Below, piece by piece: positions 44,198 to 56,469 of a stretch of 64,000 nucleotides of DNA. Positions within the stretch are counted from its first letter, which is position 1, and every line of letters begins with the position of its first letter. Both the position numbers and the translations under genes were made by a program. This DNA comes from Strongylocentrotus droebachiensis (lineage: Eukaryota; Echinodermata; Echinoidea; Camarodonta; Strongylocentrotidae): assembly GCA_035222895.1 (NCBI GenBank), contig JAVYIG010005384.1, positions 62,001-126,000 of the forward strand, in the 5' to 3' direction. The notes under the pieces were generated by a model. It worked only from the letters and a program-made list of their open reading frames with translations, did not search any database and was not told the origin of the DNA.

Positions 44198-45316
44198 TTG
44201 ATGGGTTTCTTCCACCTTTGACATATCCAATTACTCTGCTTATTGTGGGGTCATTTTGCTGTTCCTTAGCCCAATCTGGGGGTTGAGTAGGGAACCTAGA
44301 TTCATTGGTAGAAAGGCTGCTCCCTACTTCTTCATTCACTGCCTCCCCATCCGTACCCATCATTTCAACAAAGGGGCTAGTTTCCACATCTACGTGTAGG
44401 GCGTAGTTAACTACAGCATTGAATGCCTCTTCACTAATAGGGGCTTTCCCTAACTCTGGGGTGGGTTCACACTCTATGTTTTCGGGACGGCGAGACAGAA
44501 CATCTGCGTCTACATTCATCTTCCCTGAACGGTAGCTTATCGAAATGTCATAATTTGAAAGGGCTGCAAGCCACCTGTGGCCTGTAGCGTCCAATTTGGC
44601 TGTGGTCAAAACGTATGTTAGCGGATTGTTATCTGTTCGAACATGAACTTTGTTTCCATAAAGGAAGTCATGGAATTTATCAGTGACTGCCCACTTCAGA
44701 GCAAGAAACTCTAACTTGTGTGCTGGACTGTTTTGCTCGCTTTTGTTCAGGGACCGAATACCATACGCAATTACTCTCTCTCGCCCTTCGTCATCTAACT
44801 GGTATAGCGCTGCCCCTAGACCTTTAGTACTAGCATCGGTATGTAGAAGGAAAGGTTTTGAAAAGTCTGCATACTGCAAGACAGGCGTGCTAGTCAATCG
44901 ATCTTTGATTTCCCTAAAAGCATCTTCATGCTTTCTCGTCCAGATCCAGGGAGGGGGAAAGTGACTTGGGGTTCGACTACCCTTTCCTTTTCTCTTTCTG
45001 GGGCCACCGATTAGTTCATGGAGGGGTTGGGCAATTTTAGACAAATTTGGAATGAATTTTCTGTAGTAGCTAGCCAAACCAAGAAAAGATCTAAGTTCTT
45101 TGACATTTTGGGGAGTAGGCCAATTCTTGATAGTTTCTGTCTTGTCGGGGTCGGTACCTATGCCCTCCGATGAGAGGATGTGCCCAAGGTACTTCACTCT
45201 GGTCCGTAGGAGCTTGCATTTGGAGGCCTTCAACTTGAATCCATGGTCCGATAGACGTTGGATTACAGCTTCTAGCCTCACAACATGCTCCTCCACCGTC
45301 TTGCTGTAGATGATAT
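44198..45316 (-). pseudogene. Gypsy reverse transcriptase thumb and RNase H
   Basis: Seen: YSKTVEEHVVRLE and CKLLRTRVKYLGHILSSEG (RT palm/thumb), SFLGLASYYRKFIPNLSKIA (connection), then RNase H with LLHTDASTKGLGAAL (first Asp), HKLEFLALKWAV (Glu), VRTDNNPLTYVL (Asp) and NVDADVLSRRP. The catalytic residues are all present. The region is bounded on each side by a MITE, so it cannot be read through with the neighbouring domains. Confidence 0.85.
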
Positions 45317-45318
45317 TA

Positions 45319-45821
45319 GGGACTTTTAGAATGAGTGGACGAGAACACGACGACCGCCGACTGATCATGCGTGTCAACGTACTTAACTGCCCATGTTGAC
45401 TACAATTATAAATCTTTTACATTGCACTCGACGATATACATGCATGCAGGAAGTAACATTATGAAGATCACGGACAAAGAAAGAGGACAAAATATACAGT
45501 TCCTCATTCTACCCTCAACAAAAGAACATCCCTTCACTGCTATTATGTACAAATGTGTAGAACAGGTGAATATGCATGTGACACCTGTTCTACACATTTT
45601 TACATAATAGCACGCAAGGAATGTTCCTTTGTCTACCTGAGGAACTGCATATTTTATGCGCACGCGGCATACTAGTACCTTGAGCATGTAAAGGCGCTAT
45701 ATAAATATCAAGGTTGACGCATTCTCGATCGCCGACTGAGACGTCGTAACGCATGCGCAGTGCCTTAAAATGACGTCACACGTTGCAGTCAAAGCTGTCA
45801 ACGTGCAAATCTAAAAGTCCC
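45319..45821. mobile_element. MITE copy 2 in Gypsy, inverted relative to copy 1
   Basis: 503 bp with the same GGGACTTTTAGA ends, with TA on both sides. Internal landmarks (GAGAACACGACG, GATCGCCGACTGAGAC, GACGTCACACGTTGCAGTC) appear in reverse order compared with copy 1. The centre has ATGTGTAGAACAGGTG opposing CACCTGTTCTACACAT. It interrupts the RT right after the Leu-Asp-Asp active site. The target lies in an inverted GATGATATT/AATATCATC, which obscures the exact duplication. Confidence 0.82.
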
Positions 45822-45822
45822 T

Positions 45823-46900
45823 AATATCATCTAAGTCGACGACGCACACAGTGTGATTTAGTTCGCCAAGACATTTCTCCATCGCGCGCTGGAAAGTGCT
45901 AGGCGCGTTGCAGAGACCAAATGGCATACGATTGCACTCCCACAATCCAAGAGGAGGGGGAAGCACAAAAGCAGTCTTTTGTTTGTCACGTTCGTCTACT
46001 TCGAGCTGCCAGTAACCTGACTTGAGATCAAGAGAACTGAACCACCTAGCACCCTGCATCATCTGTAGAGTTTCATCAATTCTAGGCAAAGCATAGGAGT
46101 CCCTTACTGTACGCTGATTAAGTTTACGAAAGTCGACACAGAACCTTAAAGATCCATCCTTCTTCCTAACTAGCACTACAGGACTGGCATACGGTGAAAA
46201 TGACTCCCTAATCACACCGGCCTCATGCATTGAACGTATATGTTCACGCACCTCTGCATGCATGGCTGGGGGTATACGACGGTATCTCTCTCGGAATGGC
46301 TGTTGATCTGTTAGGGGAATGTTATGTGTGACTATGTTGCTATGTCCCAAGTCAGTATCAGACTGGCTAAAGGCATGTGGATAATTTCCAAGGATATTCC
46401 TCACCTTACCTATATCTTCACTTGAAGCAGGGGACTCTGAGAAATCTAACCCATTCTCGACTTCACTCTCTTTCGGTTTATTACTGGACTCTGCATTTTG
46501 GGCATTTACTTGGATAGGGGCCTGGATATCACATGTATATAAATCACCAAACACCGTATTCCGATAGATCCAAATTTCCTTGTCTGTTTGATTCTGTACC
46601 AAAACGGGAATTCTACCTATCCTAGCTCGATCCTTACCTATATGAATTACATTCTGATCCACAGACAAACCAGCCGGTAGTCTGGGATGTGGGCGGGGCT
46701 CTACCATTACGTCATACTGACGTCCGATACAGGGGAGGGGGACCTCGCATTCTAAAATCAATGCCTGTTTGGGGGGATTCTCACTGCACGTTTTGCTACA
46801 AATCGGACTGTTCCTATTTTTCCATTTGATTGTTTTCCTGGAGGGGTTTGCATACACATGTAAACTGACTTCCATACAGGGCTTGTATGTTTGTTACTGG
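45823..46900 (-). pseudogene. Gypsy reverse transcriptase, N-terminal part
   Basis: Seen: REHIRSMHEAGVIRESFSPY, ASPVVLVRKKDGSLRFCVDF, RKLNQRTVRDSYALPRIDE, SSLDLKSGYWQLEVD (first catalytic Asp), NRMPFGLCNAPSTFQRAME and VVDLDDI (the catalytic Asp pair; usually Tyr-x-Asp-Asp, here Asp-Leu-Asp-Asp). A MITE follows immediately. It copies RNA into DNA in an intact element. The linker to the protease is frameshifted near 46960. Confidence 0.85.
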
Positions 46901-46932
46901 CAAAATCTTCCCCCAAAGTAGCTACACCTCGT

Positions 46933-47290
46933 TCAATACAAATCTGAATTACATTTTGTTCCCACACACAAGGGCACTTTCCTGTTGTATGGGGTGTCGG
47001 GGACAATCAACACGGGGGCATCAATTTTAGGGGCGACAGGGAGGGACCCAGGGAGGAGGATTAACACATCAACATATCCTAAGTAGGGGACAGATTGACC
47101 ATTTGCACACTCTACTTGTATCAAATCATTTATGCTATGCAATGGTATTTGGGGGAAATGAGCATCATAAAAGGATTTTGACAGGGTGGTTATTTGGGAA
47201 CCTGTATCGACTAAGCATTTGCAGTGACATCCATTTATAATGGCAACTGCCTCATTTGCTTTTCCAACAATTTTCTCTAGCAATGGAGGA
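46933..47290 (-). pseudogene. Gypsy aspartic protease
   Basis: The active-site loop LVDTGSQIT follows a Cys-x-Cys stretch, and the flap and second half (YLGYVDVLILLPG, VLIVPDTPYNR) are readable. The frame then breaks in an A run near 46960, since a continuation (NVIQICIERG) is found one frame over. The role is processing of the gag-pol polyprotein. Confidence 0.78.
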
Positions 47291-47333
47291 GAAAGGGGGG
47301 CCCGGATCTTGGGATTTTGCCTAGATGAGAGGC

Positions 47334-48250
47334 CTACTGCTCGCCCCGCGGCAGAGGCCTGCTCTCGTTTAAAGGAGAGTACACTGGGTATTGGGGAGAC
47401 GGGGGCATTGTCCCTGCATGCATATGGTGCTGGGCAAATAGGAGAGGGGGCGGTCCATTAGGGGCTCTCATTTTTGGGGCATCGCACTCTCTCGCAAAGT
47501 GACCCTGCTGGCCGCAGTTATAGCAGGGCCCCCTTGGGCCACGGGGACGATTGACTGGGGGTTGGGATCTACTATCTGTATGCCTATCTCTATTCATTTC
47601 CATTTGCTTTAGTTTTTCTCTTATGTATTTAACCTCCCTTTCTAAGTCGGATCGGTTGTTGTCTACTTGGTTAGAATGTGCACCAACCCTGGTGCGGGGA
47701 CGCTGGGAGGGGGCATGAAACTCGCCAAAGTCCCGACTCTCTTGCTCTGCTAGCCTAGCTGCTCGAACAAGAGCGTCGAACGAACCTATCGACTCATACT
47801 TATGACGTAGCGCCTGTTTGAGCTGCTCGTCGCAAAGCCCCTTCCAGAATACAACTTTGATTGTATCTTCCTTTGCACTTCTTAATATGCCCTGCCTTTG
47901 TTCGGCTTTATCAATGATAAGTTGGAGGCGCGCACTATAGCTAGGCAGCAATTGATTCTGATTGCACCTGTTTGCTCGAGTACAGTTGCTGAAGCAGCAC
48001 TGCACCAGTCTCCACCGTCCCATAAAACCCCTCTAGTTTGCCAACTATTTCTATTACAGATATATCAAGGCCCATATTTAACACAAGCTGGCCAGCTTCT
48101 CCCCTCAGCGACCTCCTTACCAATCGCGCAAGGCTTTCAGGACTGAGGCCCTCATCCCTCTGAAGGCACTCAACCTCGTGCCGCCATACTTCAAATGGGA
48201 CCTCACCTCCCTTATGCTTTTGGTCCCCGGAAAATAGTGAGAGCTTCTGC
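47334..48250 (-). pseudogene. Gypsy gag with CCHC zinc knuckle
   Basis: The N-terminal part (about 48250-47960) reads LSLFSGDQK and VPFEVWRHEVECLQRDEGLS, the capsid start common to many metazoan Gypsy gags. The rest (47334-48023) holds KAEQRQGILRSAKEDTIKVV, an Arg-rich segment and CYNCGQQGHFARECDAP. The two parts lie in different frames, with a shift near 47960. The downstream part is intact as a frame. Confidence 0.82.
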
Positions 48251-48283
48251 GAATTTTGGAGATCTCTACCTCGCTACACATGT

Positions 48284-48546
48284 AACAGTGTATAATCAAA
48301 ATAACAGTAGAGGAAGGTTTAAAGTGTAGATTTGTTTTGTTTTAAATGATATTTTATTTCCTTCCTCATAATTTCACATACTAGCAAGAAATTCACATAA
48401 CAAGAAATTATCAAGATAAGCAATATAAAACAAGTTCTTTGATACAAGACATTTCATAAGTTACATTAATCAATGAACATAGAGGGAAAAAAAAAGTCTT
48501 GCATGTATCAGTGTATAATCAAAATAACAGTAGAGGAAGGTTTAAA
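48284..48546 (-). mobile_element. Short LINE tail insertion with 46-bp direct repeats
   Basis: A nearly 46-bp sequence around CAGTGTATAATCAAAATAAC...GGTTTAAAGT occurs at 48277-48322 and 48500-48546. Between them lies a LINE 3' end (minus strand, TTATGTGAATTTCTTG, GGAAGGAAATAAAATATCAT, then A-rich), close to the copy at 38.93 kb. Either a 5'-truncated insertion with an unusually long target duplication, or a rearranged 3' UTR of the LINE at 48.85 kb. Confidence 0.55.
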
Positions 48547-48574
48547 GTTACATATTACCATCCTATCACAACAC

Positions 48575-48848
48575 TCTCACACCCCCCCCCCCCCCCCTCT
48601 CTAGCCCACCCACACCACACCCCCTTTCACACACATAAACAACCATACAAACACAAACACACACTGCATGCAACCTGTTCCCTCAACTCACACCACACAG
48701 ACTCTTCACCCCCCCAGCCCACCCATCTCACACCCCCTTCACGCCGACACACACGCTGCATGCAACCTGTTCTGGTTTGTCCACCTGTACACGAGAGAGA
48801 ATTAATAATACTACTAATAATAATAATACCCACATAATACCCACGTCC
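48575..48848. repeat. Simple-sequence block
   Basis: C run, CA-rich (ACACCACACCCCC) repeats with two copies of CTGCATGCAACCTGTTC, then AAT repeats and a doubled ATACCCACAT. It lies directly 3' of the LINE ORF2 stop on the minus strand. Confidence 0.7.
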
Positions 48849-48849
48849 A

Positions 48850-51800
48850 TTAAGGTAAAAATGCATCGATTTGTTCCCATTTCTGTAAGTGCATCCCCAG
48901 TTTCCCCTTTTTGAAGGCTATTTTGTATTCCTCGTCTCTGTAATTTTTAAGCATATGTACTGTTTTCTGTACAGATGGCAAAGTTCCTTCTTTTCTAGAA
49001 ATAAAAATGATATACTTTACTAAAAATATGATACAATTTATTACAAATATTCTAGTAGTATTGCCGGATATTCCCATAAATATGGGTTTCCAATCATCAA
49101 TGTCAATTTCGATTAAATATAACTTTTGAATTACCTCCTGCCATAATCTTTTAACTTTAAGACAATCTAAACATAAATGTTGGTATGTCTCTACTTCTAG
49201 TCTACAAAAGGAACAAAAATGGTCTGACTCAAAACCAAATTTAAAGAGCTCTCTTTTCGTATATACAGCCCCTTGTAATTGTTTGTATTGAAACTCTCTA
49301 TGTTTATTACAAAGCATTGCACCTTTCATCCTTGTGAATGTTTCTTTCAACTCCTTCATTCCAAGATCAAATTGACAGTTGCCATCTGTAACATGTAATG
49401 TATACTCTTTTTGAAGGTCTTCAATGAATTAGTAATCATATAACCGCCTAGATTTTATATCACATAGTTTCTGTAAACGTCCAAATATCATCAATTCTAT
49501 TTCAAAATTTTCAATGTCCACTTCCATAAAATCACTTTGTATCCATTCGTTTCTGATTGCTGAAAAGATCTTTTGAATTCTAAGCAAGCTTTTAGTTGCA
49601 AAACCCAAATTTAAAAAATGTAAGATCGGTTTTAAATGACCTCTGACAATTATATCTGATGCTTGAAGTATACCTTTCTGAAATAGTTCGACATCAAAAA
49701 ATGTTTTATTGCTGAGACATATACACTTATTGCTAAATATAATCGGATTATTCTTATTTTCTCCAAAGTGTCTGCATTTATCTAATTCTTGCCATGCCTT
49801 CAACATGTCTTTATAAAAAGATGGTATACCCTTCAAGTCCATTTTATTTATATCATAATTACAAAGAAATATAATTCGACCCCCCAGTGATCTGAAAAAG
49901 TGGTCAAAGGTTACTTTCCAACCTGAATACTTTTCTCCATAGAGCAACCGTTTGATCCACATTATTCTCTGAGTCTTGATAAATATCTTAAAATTCGTTA
50001 CTCTGAGTCCCCCAGCGCAGTAATCTTGATATAATATTTTCCGTTTTATTCTGTCTCTCCCTCCCCAAATAAAATTAAAAGAAATCTTTTCGATTTCTTC
50101 AAAAATGTTTTGTGGGACTGTCATAAGAGACGAAACATAATTTAGTTTTGAAAATACATATATCTTCAACAATTTAATTTTGCCAAACATCGTTAAATCT
50201 CGTTGCTTCCACCAACCGATTATTCTTTTGATTTTGCTCAAAATTTCCTTATAGTTCAAATCATCTTTTATTTTGGAATGACGTGCGAAATATACCCCTA
50301 GGATCTTTATATGTTGTACCCTATGTCCAAAAAAAGGTAAACCCGGCCTATCACTTTCCTCTCCTAACCACATAAAATTTGTCTTATCCATATTTATCTT
50401 TAATCCACTTATTTTTTCAAAGTTTTTGAAAACTTTCTTCACTTTATTAATTGAATCCATATCTTTTAAAAACAATGTAATATCATCTGCATACAAAACT
50501 TGCTTTATTTATATATTCCCGAATCCTACCCCTTTAATGCTCTCATCTTTCCTAATATAACGAGCTAGTAATTCGATAACTATTACAAATAAATATGGAG
50601 ATAGGGGGTCGCCTTGTCTTACCCCTCTATTAATTCCAAAATATCCTGTTGAGTGTCCCCCGTTCATCACGCAACTGCTAACATTAGTGTAGAGGGTTTT
50701 AACCCAAGAACACAAAACTTTACCAAACCCAAACTGTTCCAAAGCTTTAAATAAAAGTTTATGGGAAATGCGATCGAAAGCCTTTTCAAAATCTACGGCA
50801 ATTAAAAAGCCTACAGGTTGATACAAGGACTGAAAGAATGTATCATCAATTAACCGAACCGCTTCCCCAATATTCCGATCTTTAACAAAGCCCACCTGAT
50901 CGTAATGAATAATATCCTCCAATACCTCCTTTACCCTTGTAGCTAATACTTTCGACAATATTTTATAATCTACATTTAAGAGAGTAATTGGCCTATAGTT
51001 TTTCATGTACAAAGGGTCTTTGCCTTCTTTCTCAATTAGTGTAATTACCCCCTGTCTCTGTGAGTTTGATAACATTTTTGTTTCAAAACCTTCATTAAAA
51101 GCCTCAACTATTGTTTTCCCTAAAATTGGCCAGAACGTGAAATAAAACTCAGTCGAGAAGCCGTCATTGCCTGGTGATTTGTTCCATTTCATTTCCTTAA
51201 CTGCCTGATAGCATTCTGCCAGTGTTATTTTGCCTTCACAATACTCTTTATTTTCTTTACTTAATTTTGGTAATTCATTTAAGAACATATTTTCAATATC
51301 CTCTGTAATTTCACCACTTTTACATGCATATAAATTCTCGTAAAACTCCCTAATAATCTTCAAAATCCCGTTGCCATCCCTCACAGTTTCCTTATTTTCA
51401 TTATATATCTCCTTAATCACACTTTTCCTTTTATTTGACTTTAGTAATTGTTCAAAAAACTTTGAATTTTTTTCTCCTTCTTCAGACCATTCTGTCCTTG
51501 AACGGACTTTTAACCCTTGACGTGAATAGTCGAAAAGCTTCTCTAATTCCATGTTTTTTTCATGTCAATTTCATCCTGAATACTTTTATGACAATTAATG
51601 TTGATCGTCAATCGATATTCCAGGTCTTTAATTTCTTTTTCCAATTTTTCCATGTGGACTCTTCTGAGTTTTGCTCTTTCACGGGAGAATTTCATTATAT
51701 ATTCTCGTAATTTCAATTTCATAAAATCCCAAAATTTATTTTTTCTTCCCCCATCTAAAAAATCTTTTTCATTACATAGACTACTATTAAACTTCCAATA

Positions 51801-52562
51801 CGATTTTCCATAAACAAAACTATCGACTAAATTGTTAAATTCTATTCTAACTCCAGCATGGTCAGGTGTAATAGAAGGCAAAATTTCAGACTTTCTTATC
51901 AACTTGTCTACTTTCGAAGAAATGAAGATATAATCCAATCTACTCTGAACTAATGGCTGCTTCTGTCTGAAAGTGAATTCTTTCTTATTAGGATGACGCT
52001 TACGCCACACGTCAATTAAATCAAGCTTATCTAGAAAGTCTAATAATGAGTCCCTATATTTGCTTTTCGAAATATTACTTGCACCCATGTAATCCAAATT
52101 ATGATTCATAATAACATTGAAGTCTCCTCCAATTATCAAGGAATATTCTTGACTAAATACAGAACAAATTATTTTATTTAGATCAGACAGAAAATCACAT
52201 TGGGCGTTTTCTTTATTCCTTGTGGGAAAGTACACGCTTCCTAATATTAGCTTTTCGCCTTGACATTTGCCTTTTATGATGACGTATCTTCCCCCTTCGT
52301 CAATTAAGGTTTTTTCCACCACAAAAGTAATACCTGGTTTAAACATTACAATAACCCCTCTACTGTGGTTACTCCCGTGGCTAAAAAACATTGAGCCTTC
52401 CCAATCACCCTTCCAACTGTATTCAATGTCTTCTGTGCTAAAGGTTTCCTGCAAGAATATCATATTTGCCGACATTTTGCACCACTGAAAAATCTTCTTT
52501 CTTTTGACTCTATCTCTCAGTCCTCTGACATTAATTGAGAGTAATTTTAAATTAACCGACAT
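48850..52562 (-). pseudogene. L1/Tx1-type LINE ORF2 (endonuclease and reverse transcriptase), three lesions
   Basis: Minus strand. 52562-51543: APE-type endonuclease (LLSINVRGLRD with Asn, FLQETF with Glu, IIGGDFNVI with Asp-Asn, SRLDYIF with Asp-Tyr and SITPDHAGVRIEF with Asp-His). 51552-50509: RT fingers and palm (RPITLLNVDYKILSKVLATR, VDFEKAFDRISHKLL, RGVRQGDPLSPYLF). 50496-49429: LYADDITLF (catalytic Asp pair), MDKTNFMWLG and thumb. 49359-48850: Cys/His motif FCSFCRLEVETYQHLCLDC. Lesions: a frameshift in an A run near 51553, an in-frame TAA at about 50511-50509 and another at 49431-49429. Catalytic residues are otherwise kept, so inactivation is recent. The domain order and C-terminal Cys/His motif fit the L1/Tx1 group. 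Confidence 0.88.
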
Positions 52563-53344
52563 CGAGAACTATGAATCTATACCAGTAACAAAGAACCTTT
52601 AGAAATGTACATAGTGGTGACAGTTTCACAGTAGATGGGAAGCTTGATGCATTTCCAACTCTAGGAAAAACAAACACTTTCAAGTTAGATTGCAAATTAA
52701 ACAAGTACAGGCAGACATCGGAACCGGAAAACATACCACACATACCATCACCCAACCCTTCAACACTATCAACCACATTCATACACATAAGCATAATATA
52801 TGCTGTCATGTTCGAAACCCCTCCCATCACTTATTCTAAATCATGGCGTGGCAGCCTTTTAAACAAAGTATTAATACAGTCTTCTTACTGTGACAAAAAA
52901 ACAACAACACCGAAAATAAAACAGAGCAATTTATCATAACTCCAGACGATATAACTTGACCTCATAATTAACGGATTCAGATAATGTGTAACTAATGATA
53001 CTTTCGCCCCAGGCTCAAACGGCTATATATAATATTTTAAAAGAAAAAACGTAATAAACGAACGTAATAAATAAACCCCGTGCATACTTTAAGCTTCAAC
53101 AGCTTGTACCCCACCAAATGGCTTTTGATACCATTATAAACTTTACAGTATATAAGGAGTTTCTTCCCCTCCCATCTTTTTATTTTATTTTTATTTTAAG
53201 AAAACGAATTAATTAACTTCTGAACTATTCCTCTTCTTTTTTCTTTTTTTACTGTTAACGACCGGCTTAAGGTAATCGTAAAAGGGCATTATTTATTTTC
53301 CCCTTTTAATTTCTCTCAAAACAGAGTCTAGATATAAAATGTAT
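52563..53344. other. Non-coding DNA upstream of LINE ORF2
   Basis: No frame is recognised. It could be inter-ORF or 5' UTR sequence of the LINE. Confidence 0.35.
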
Positions 53345-53910
53345 AGTTAATTTAAAGACCTCGCTGGTGTCTAAGACCGGCTGGGGACGAGACTTTTCTA
53401 AATAAAAGAACAACGTCCCACCCACCTGCCGTCATAGACAGTGGCCACAAGCAGCCGGTGACGAGATCTAAAGAGCCACTCTCGTCCAGCTCTCGCAGGT
53501 CAATCATAGATGAAAAAGTATCTCACTCGTCCAAATCATTTATGCTTTCCAAAAATATTTCTATTCATCAGCTGTGCTTCACCAGGCATTAACGTTAATC
53601 CTCCTGCTAAGATTGTAAGATTACATGGATATTTACTATTAAAGGGGGGAGAGCAGAAACAAATCGACGATTATGTTGTATATTTCAGGTGCCATTTGTC
53701 TCGATCAACTGAAGTGTCTAGGACCAGCTGGGGACGAGACTTGTCTCAAAACACGTCCCGCCCTCCTGCCGTCGCAAAGACCATTCAGCCATCAGCATGT
53801 CCGGCGTTGGTGACCACGAGAAGCTGGTGACGAAAAGAACAAAATAAACACTTTCGCCCTCCAGCTCTCGCTGACCAATCATAGCTGAGGAAGCCTCTCA
53901 CGTGTTCATG
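53345..53910. repeat. Direct repeat pair (about 180 bp, spaced about 350 bp)
   Basis: Copies at about 53360-53520 and 53710-53905 share GTGTCTAAGACCGGCTGGGG, ACGAGACTT, CACGTCCC/ACGTCCCACCC, CCTGCCGTC, TCCAGCTCTCGC and CAATCATAG. They look like monomers of a LINE 5' UTR or promoter. Confidence 0.55.
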
Positions 53911-53990
53911 GCTATTGATTAGTTGGATTACTTTGCTTACCAAATGGAAAAGGAAAGAGAAATGCGATGTACATGTATGTATGTAAGTTA

Positions 53991-54362
53991 GGCCGCGTTC
54001 ATGCTTGATTTTGACGGCCAGAATCAGGCATCTGTTACGTGTTTAGTTTAAAACACGCTTGCGTTCATGCTCACTTTTGTAGAATCACCGAAAAACGGCG
54101 ATCACGAACGCCGATCGTAAACTCACAAAAAGATGCGTTTACAATTGTAAACGCGTTTAAATGGGGTCAACGCACTGACCTCTAGTGGGTCTACGTAGCA
54201 TGCACAGTGAAGGTCACACAAGGCCACACAAGTAGAATTGCCTGGATGAGCCAGAGAAGTAAGCATGAACAGCTACACCCTGGAACTGCGATCACGATGA
54301 GCGTTTACGATGAGCGTTTCAGATCGCTCATTCTACCTTCAAAATCAAGCATGAACGCGCCC
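53991..54362. mobile_element. PIF/Harbinger-like MITE with TTA duplication
   Basis: 372 bp with ends GGCCGCGTTCATGCTTGATT and its complement AATCAAGCATGAACGCGCCC, flanked by TTA at 53988-53990 and 54363-54365. A 3-bp TWA target duplication is typical of PIF/Harbinger elements. The interior has paired words such as AAACGCGTTTA and GATCACGAACGC. No coding frame. Confidence 0.75.
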
Positions 54363-54604
54363 TTATACACACACACACACATGCACACCAAACCACTCCC
54401 CCTCTCCATTTGTAAATATCTTTAAAAGGAACCTGTTCTATAATTTGCGTTTCTATTATGTCTATGGTTGTACAGTGTTCACATTCCTCTAATAACACAT
54501 TTTAAAGATTAAGTAACAAGCTAGACATCTCATGGAATGCAATAAGGCAAACATATGCCTATATTAGTACAAATTGGCGGGTACTATTTTCTCTTTACAT
54601 TCAT

Positions 54605-56200
54605 GAGTTTTGACTGGTGCTTTAAATTGCATGGTACTTCCAACCAGATTACATCTCATGGAATGTCGCAAGGCTTACATTCTTGAGTCTTAAAATCTAT
54701 ACCTCCAAGTACGATATGGCGGGGAATTTTTTTTTTTCACTTTACATTCCTGAATTTTCGACGTTTGGAGAATTCGTTAATGCAAAAACAAAAGTTCTCA
54801 CAACAGTTCTTTTCCAAAATACACATATCCAGGGATTGAACTTTAATATAATATAATTACAGTTTTTGTAAGTATATTTCCAGCTGGAGTAAAATACATC
54901 TCTAAACCCACCAAGGTTGCATAGATTTCCACTCAATGATGGAGAATAAGGGGGAGTAATAACCTCGTCCTTCCGTTAACCCCGACTACATTCTCAGATC
55001 CATACCTCAATTGGTGATGAGGCGTTCCTACTCCCCCATAGCTTTAAATTGTATACGCAGTTCAAAAGAGACATTTTCATCTTAGGTTCACAGGTGTGTT
55101 CAGATCTTCTTTTCATTATCTGTTACATAACCATTATAATTACCATTTTCTTTCAACGTTCAATGAATATACTTCTCACAACATCAAGGGAATGTCAACG
55201 CCCCTTTCTCAATATCAAAGTGAATTTTCCTTCCCAAACGTAGCCCCAGTAAGTTAAAGGCACCACAATATTTTCAACTATGTCAAATAATAATGCGTAT
55301 TTTTATATATCAAGAAATAAGGAGTACAATCCATCTTCGTAAGGAGTTGATAATCCCTCAAATTGCATGAACTGTTAGACACGGCCTTTTGTCCCTTAAA
55401 ATGCTGCCCCTGACGTCACTATATGTTATTCATTTATGTGACTGGTGCTTTAAATTACGGTACATGTACTTTCAACCAGATTACATCTCATGGAATGTCA
55501 CAATGAAGGCTTAAATTCTTGATTCGTAAAATCTATACATACAAATACAATATGGCGGGAAATGTTTTCACTTTACATTCTTGAATATTTTACCGTTTGG
55601 AAAATGTATTTATGCAAAACAAAAGTTCTCACAACAGTTCTTTTCCAAAATAAACATTTCCAGGGATGGTACTTTTAATATAATTACAGTTTTTGTACCA
55701 CATACTTCCAGCAGGAGTTAAATACATCTCTAAACACCCCCATGTTGCATATGATTTCCACTCAATGATGGAGACTAAGGGGAAGTAATGACCTCTTACT
55801 TTACCCCGACTTCATTCTCAGATCCCTATAGCTCATTTGTTGATGAGGCATTCCTACTCACCCATAGCTTTAAATTGTATACGCAGTTCAAAAGAGACAT
55901 TTTCATCTTAGGTTCACAGGTGTGTTTAAATTCTCATTTTCATTATCTGTTACATAATCCATTATAATTACCATTTTCTTTCAACGTTCAATAAACACAC
56001 TTCTCACAACATCAAGGGAATGTCAACGCCCCTTTCTCAATAGCAAAGTGAATTTTCCTTCCCAATCTTAGCCCCAGTAAATAATGGTACAACATTTTCA
56101 ACGTTTTCAAATGTGAATGCGTATTTTTATATGAAAAGAAATAAGGAATATAATAGATTTTTATGAGAAGTTGACATTCCCTCAAATTGAAATTACCAAA
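54605..56200. repeat. Tandem duplication of about 820 bp
   Basis: Copy 1 at about 54612-55375 and copy 2 at about 55440-56195. Shared landmarks: CAACCAGATTACATCTCATG, CACAACAGTTCTTTTCCAAA, CCACTCAATGATGGAGA, CTTTAAATTGTATACGCAGT, AGAGACATTTTCATCTTAGG and ACATCAAGGGAATGTCAACG. The copies have diverged by roughly a tenth, so the duplication is old. No coding content. Confidence 0.75.
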
Positions 56201-56469
56201 CAAACTATATACCGGCAGATATTTAAAAAAAAAAAAAAAAAATTGCTTTTCATTTCCTCCTTTTACCCCAGACGGACAATTGACACAAGAATTTCCAAGA
56301 TAAAAAAAAATAAAAAAAAGACTCAGAAACATGCTAGTATCAGTTTACCCAGTAAAAACATACTGAGTGCAGAGGAAGGGTCAATACCTTACATGTAAAC
56401 AAAATAGCATATTTGGCAAAAAAAGGAAAGAAGGATTTCCTCTCCCTCTTTTCTTTCATTTTCCTTCAC

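Larger units (their letters stand above)
41844..48283 (-). mobile_element. Decayed Ty3/Gypsy retrotransposon
   Basis: Minus-strand order gag, protease, reverse transcriptase, RNase H, integrase is that of Ty3/Gypsy. The polyprotein is broken by at least two frameshifts and two MITE insertions. Intact paired LTRs were not found. The gag side is abutted by a LINE tail insertion at 48284. Confidence 0.85.
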
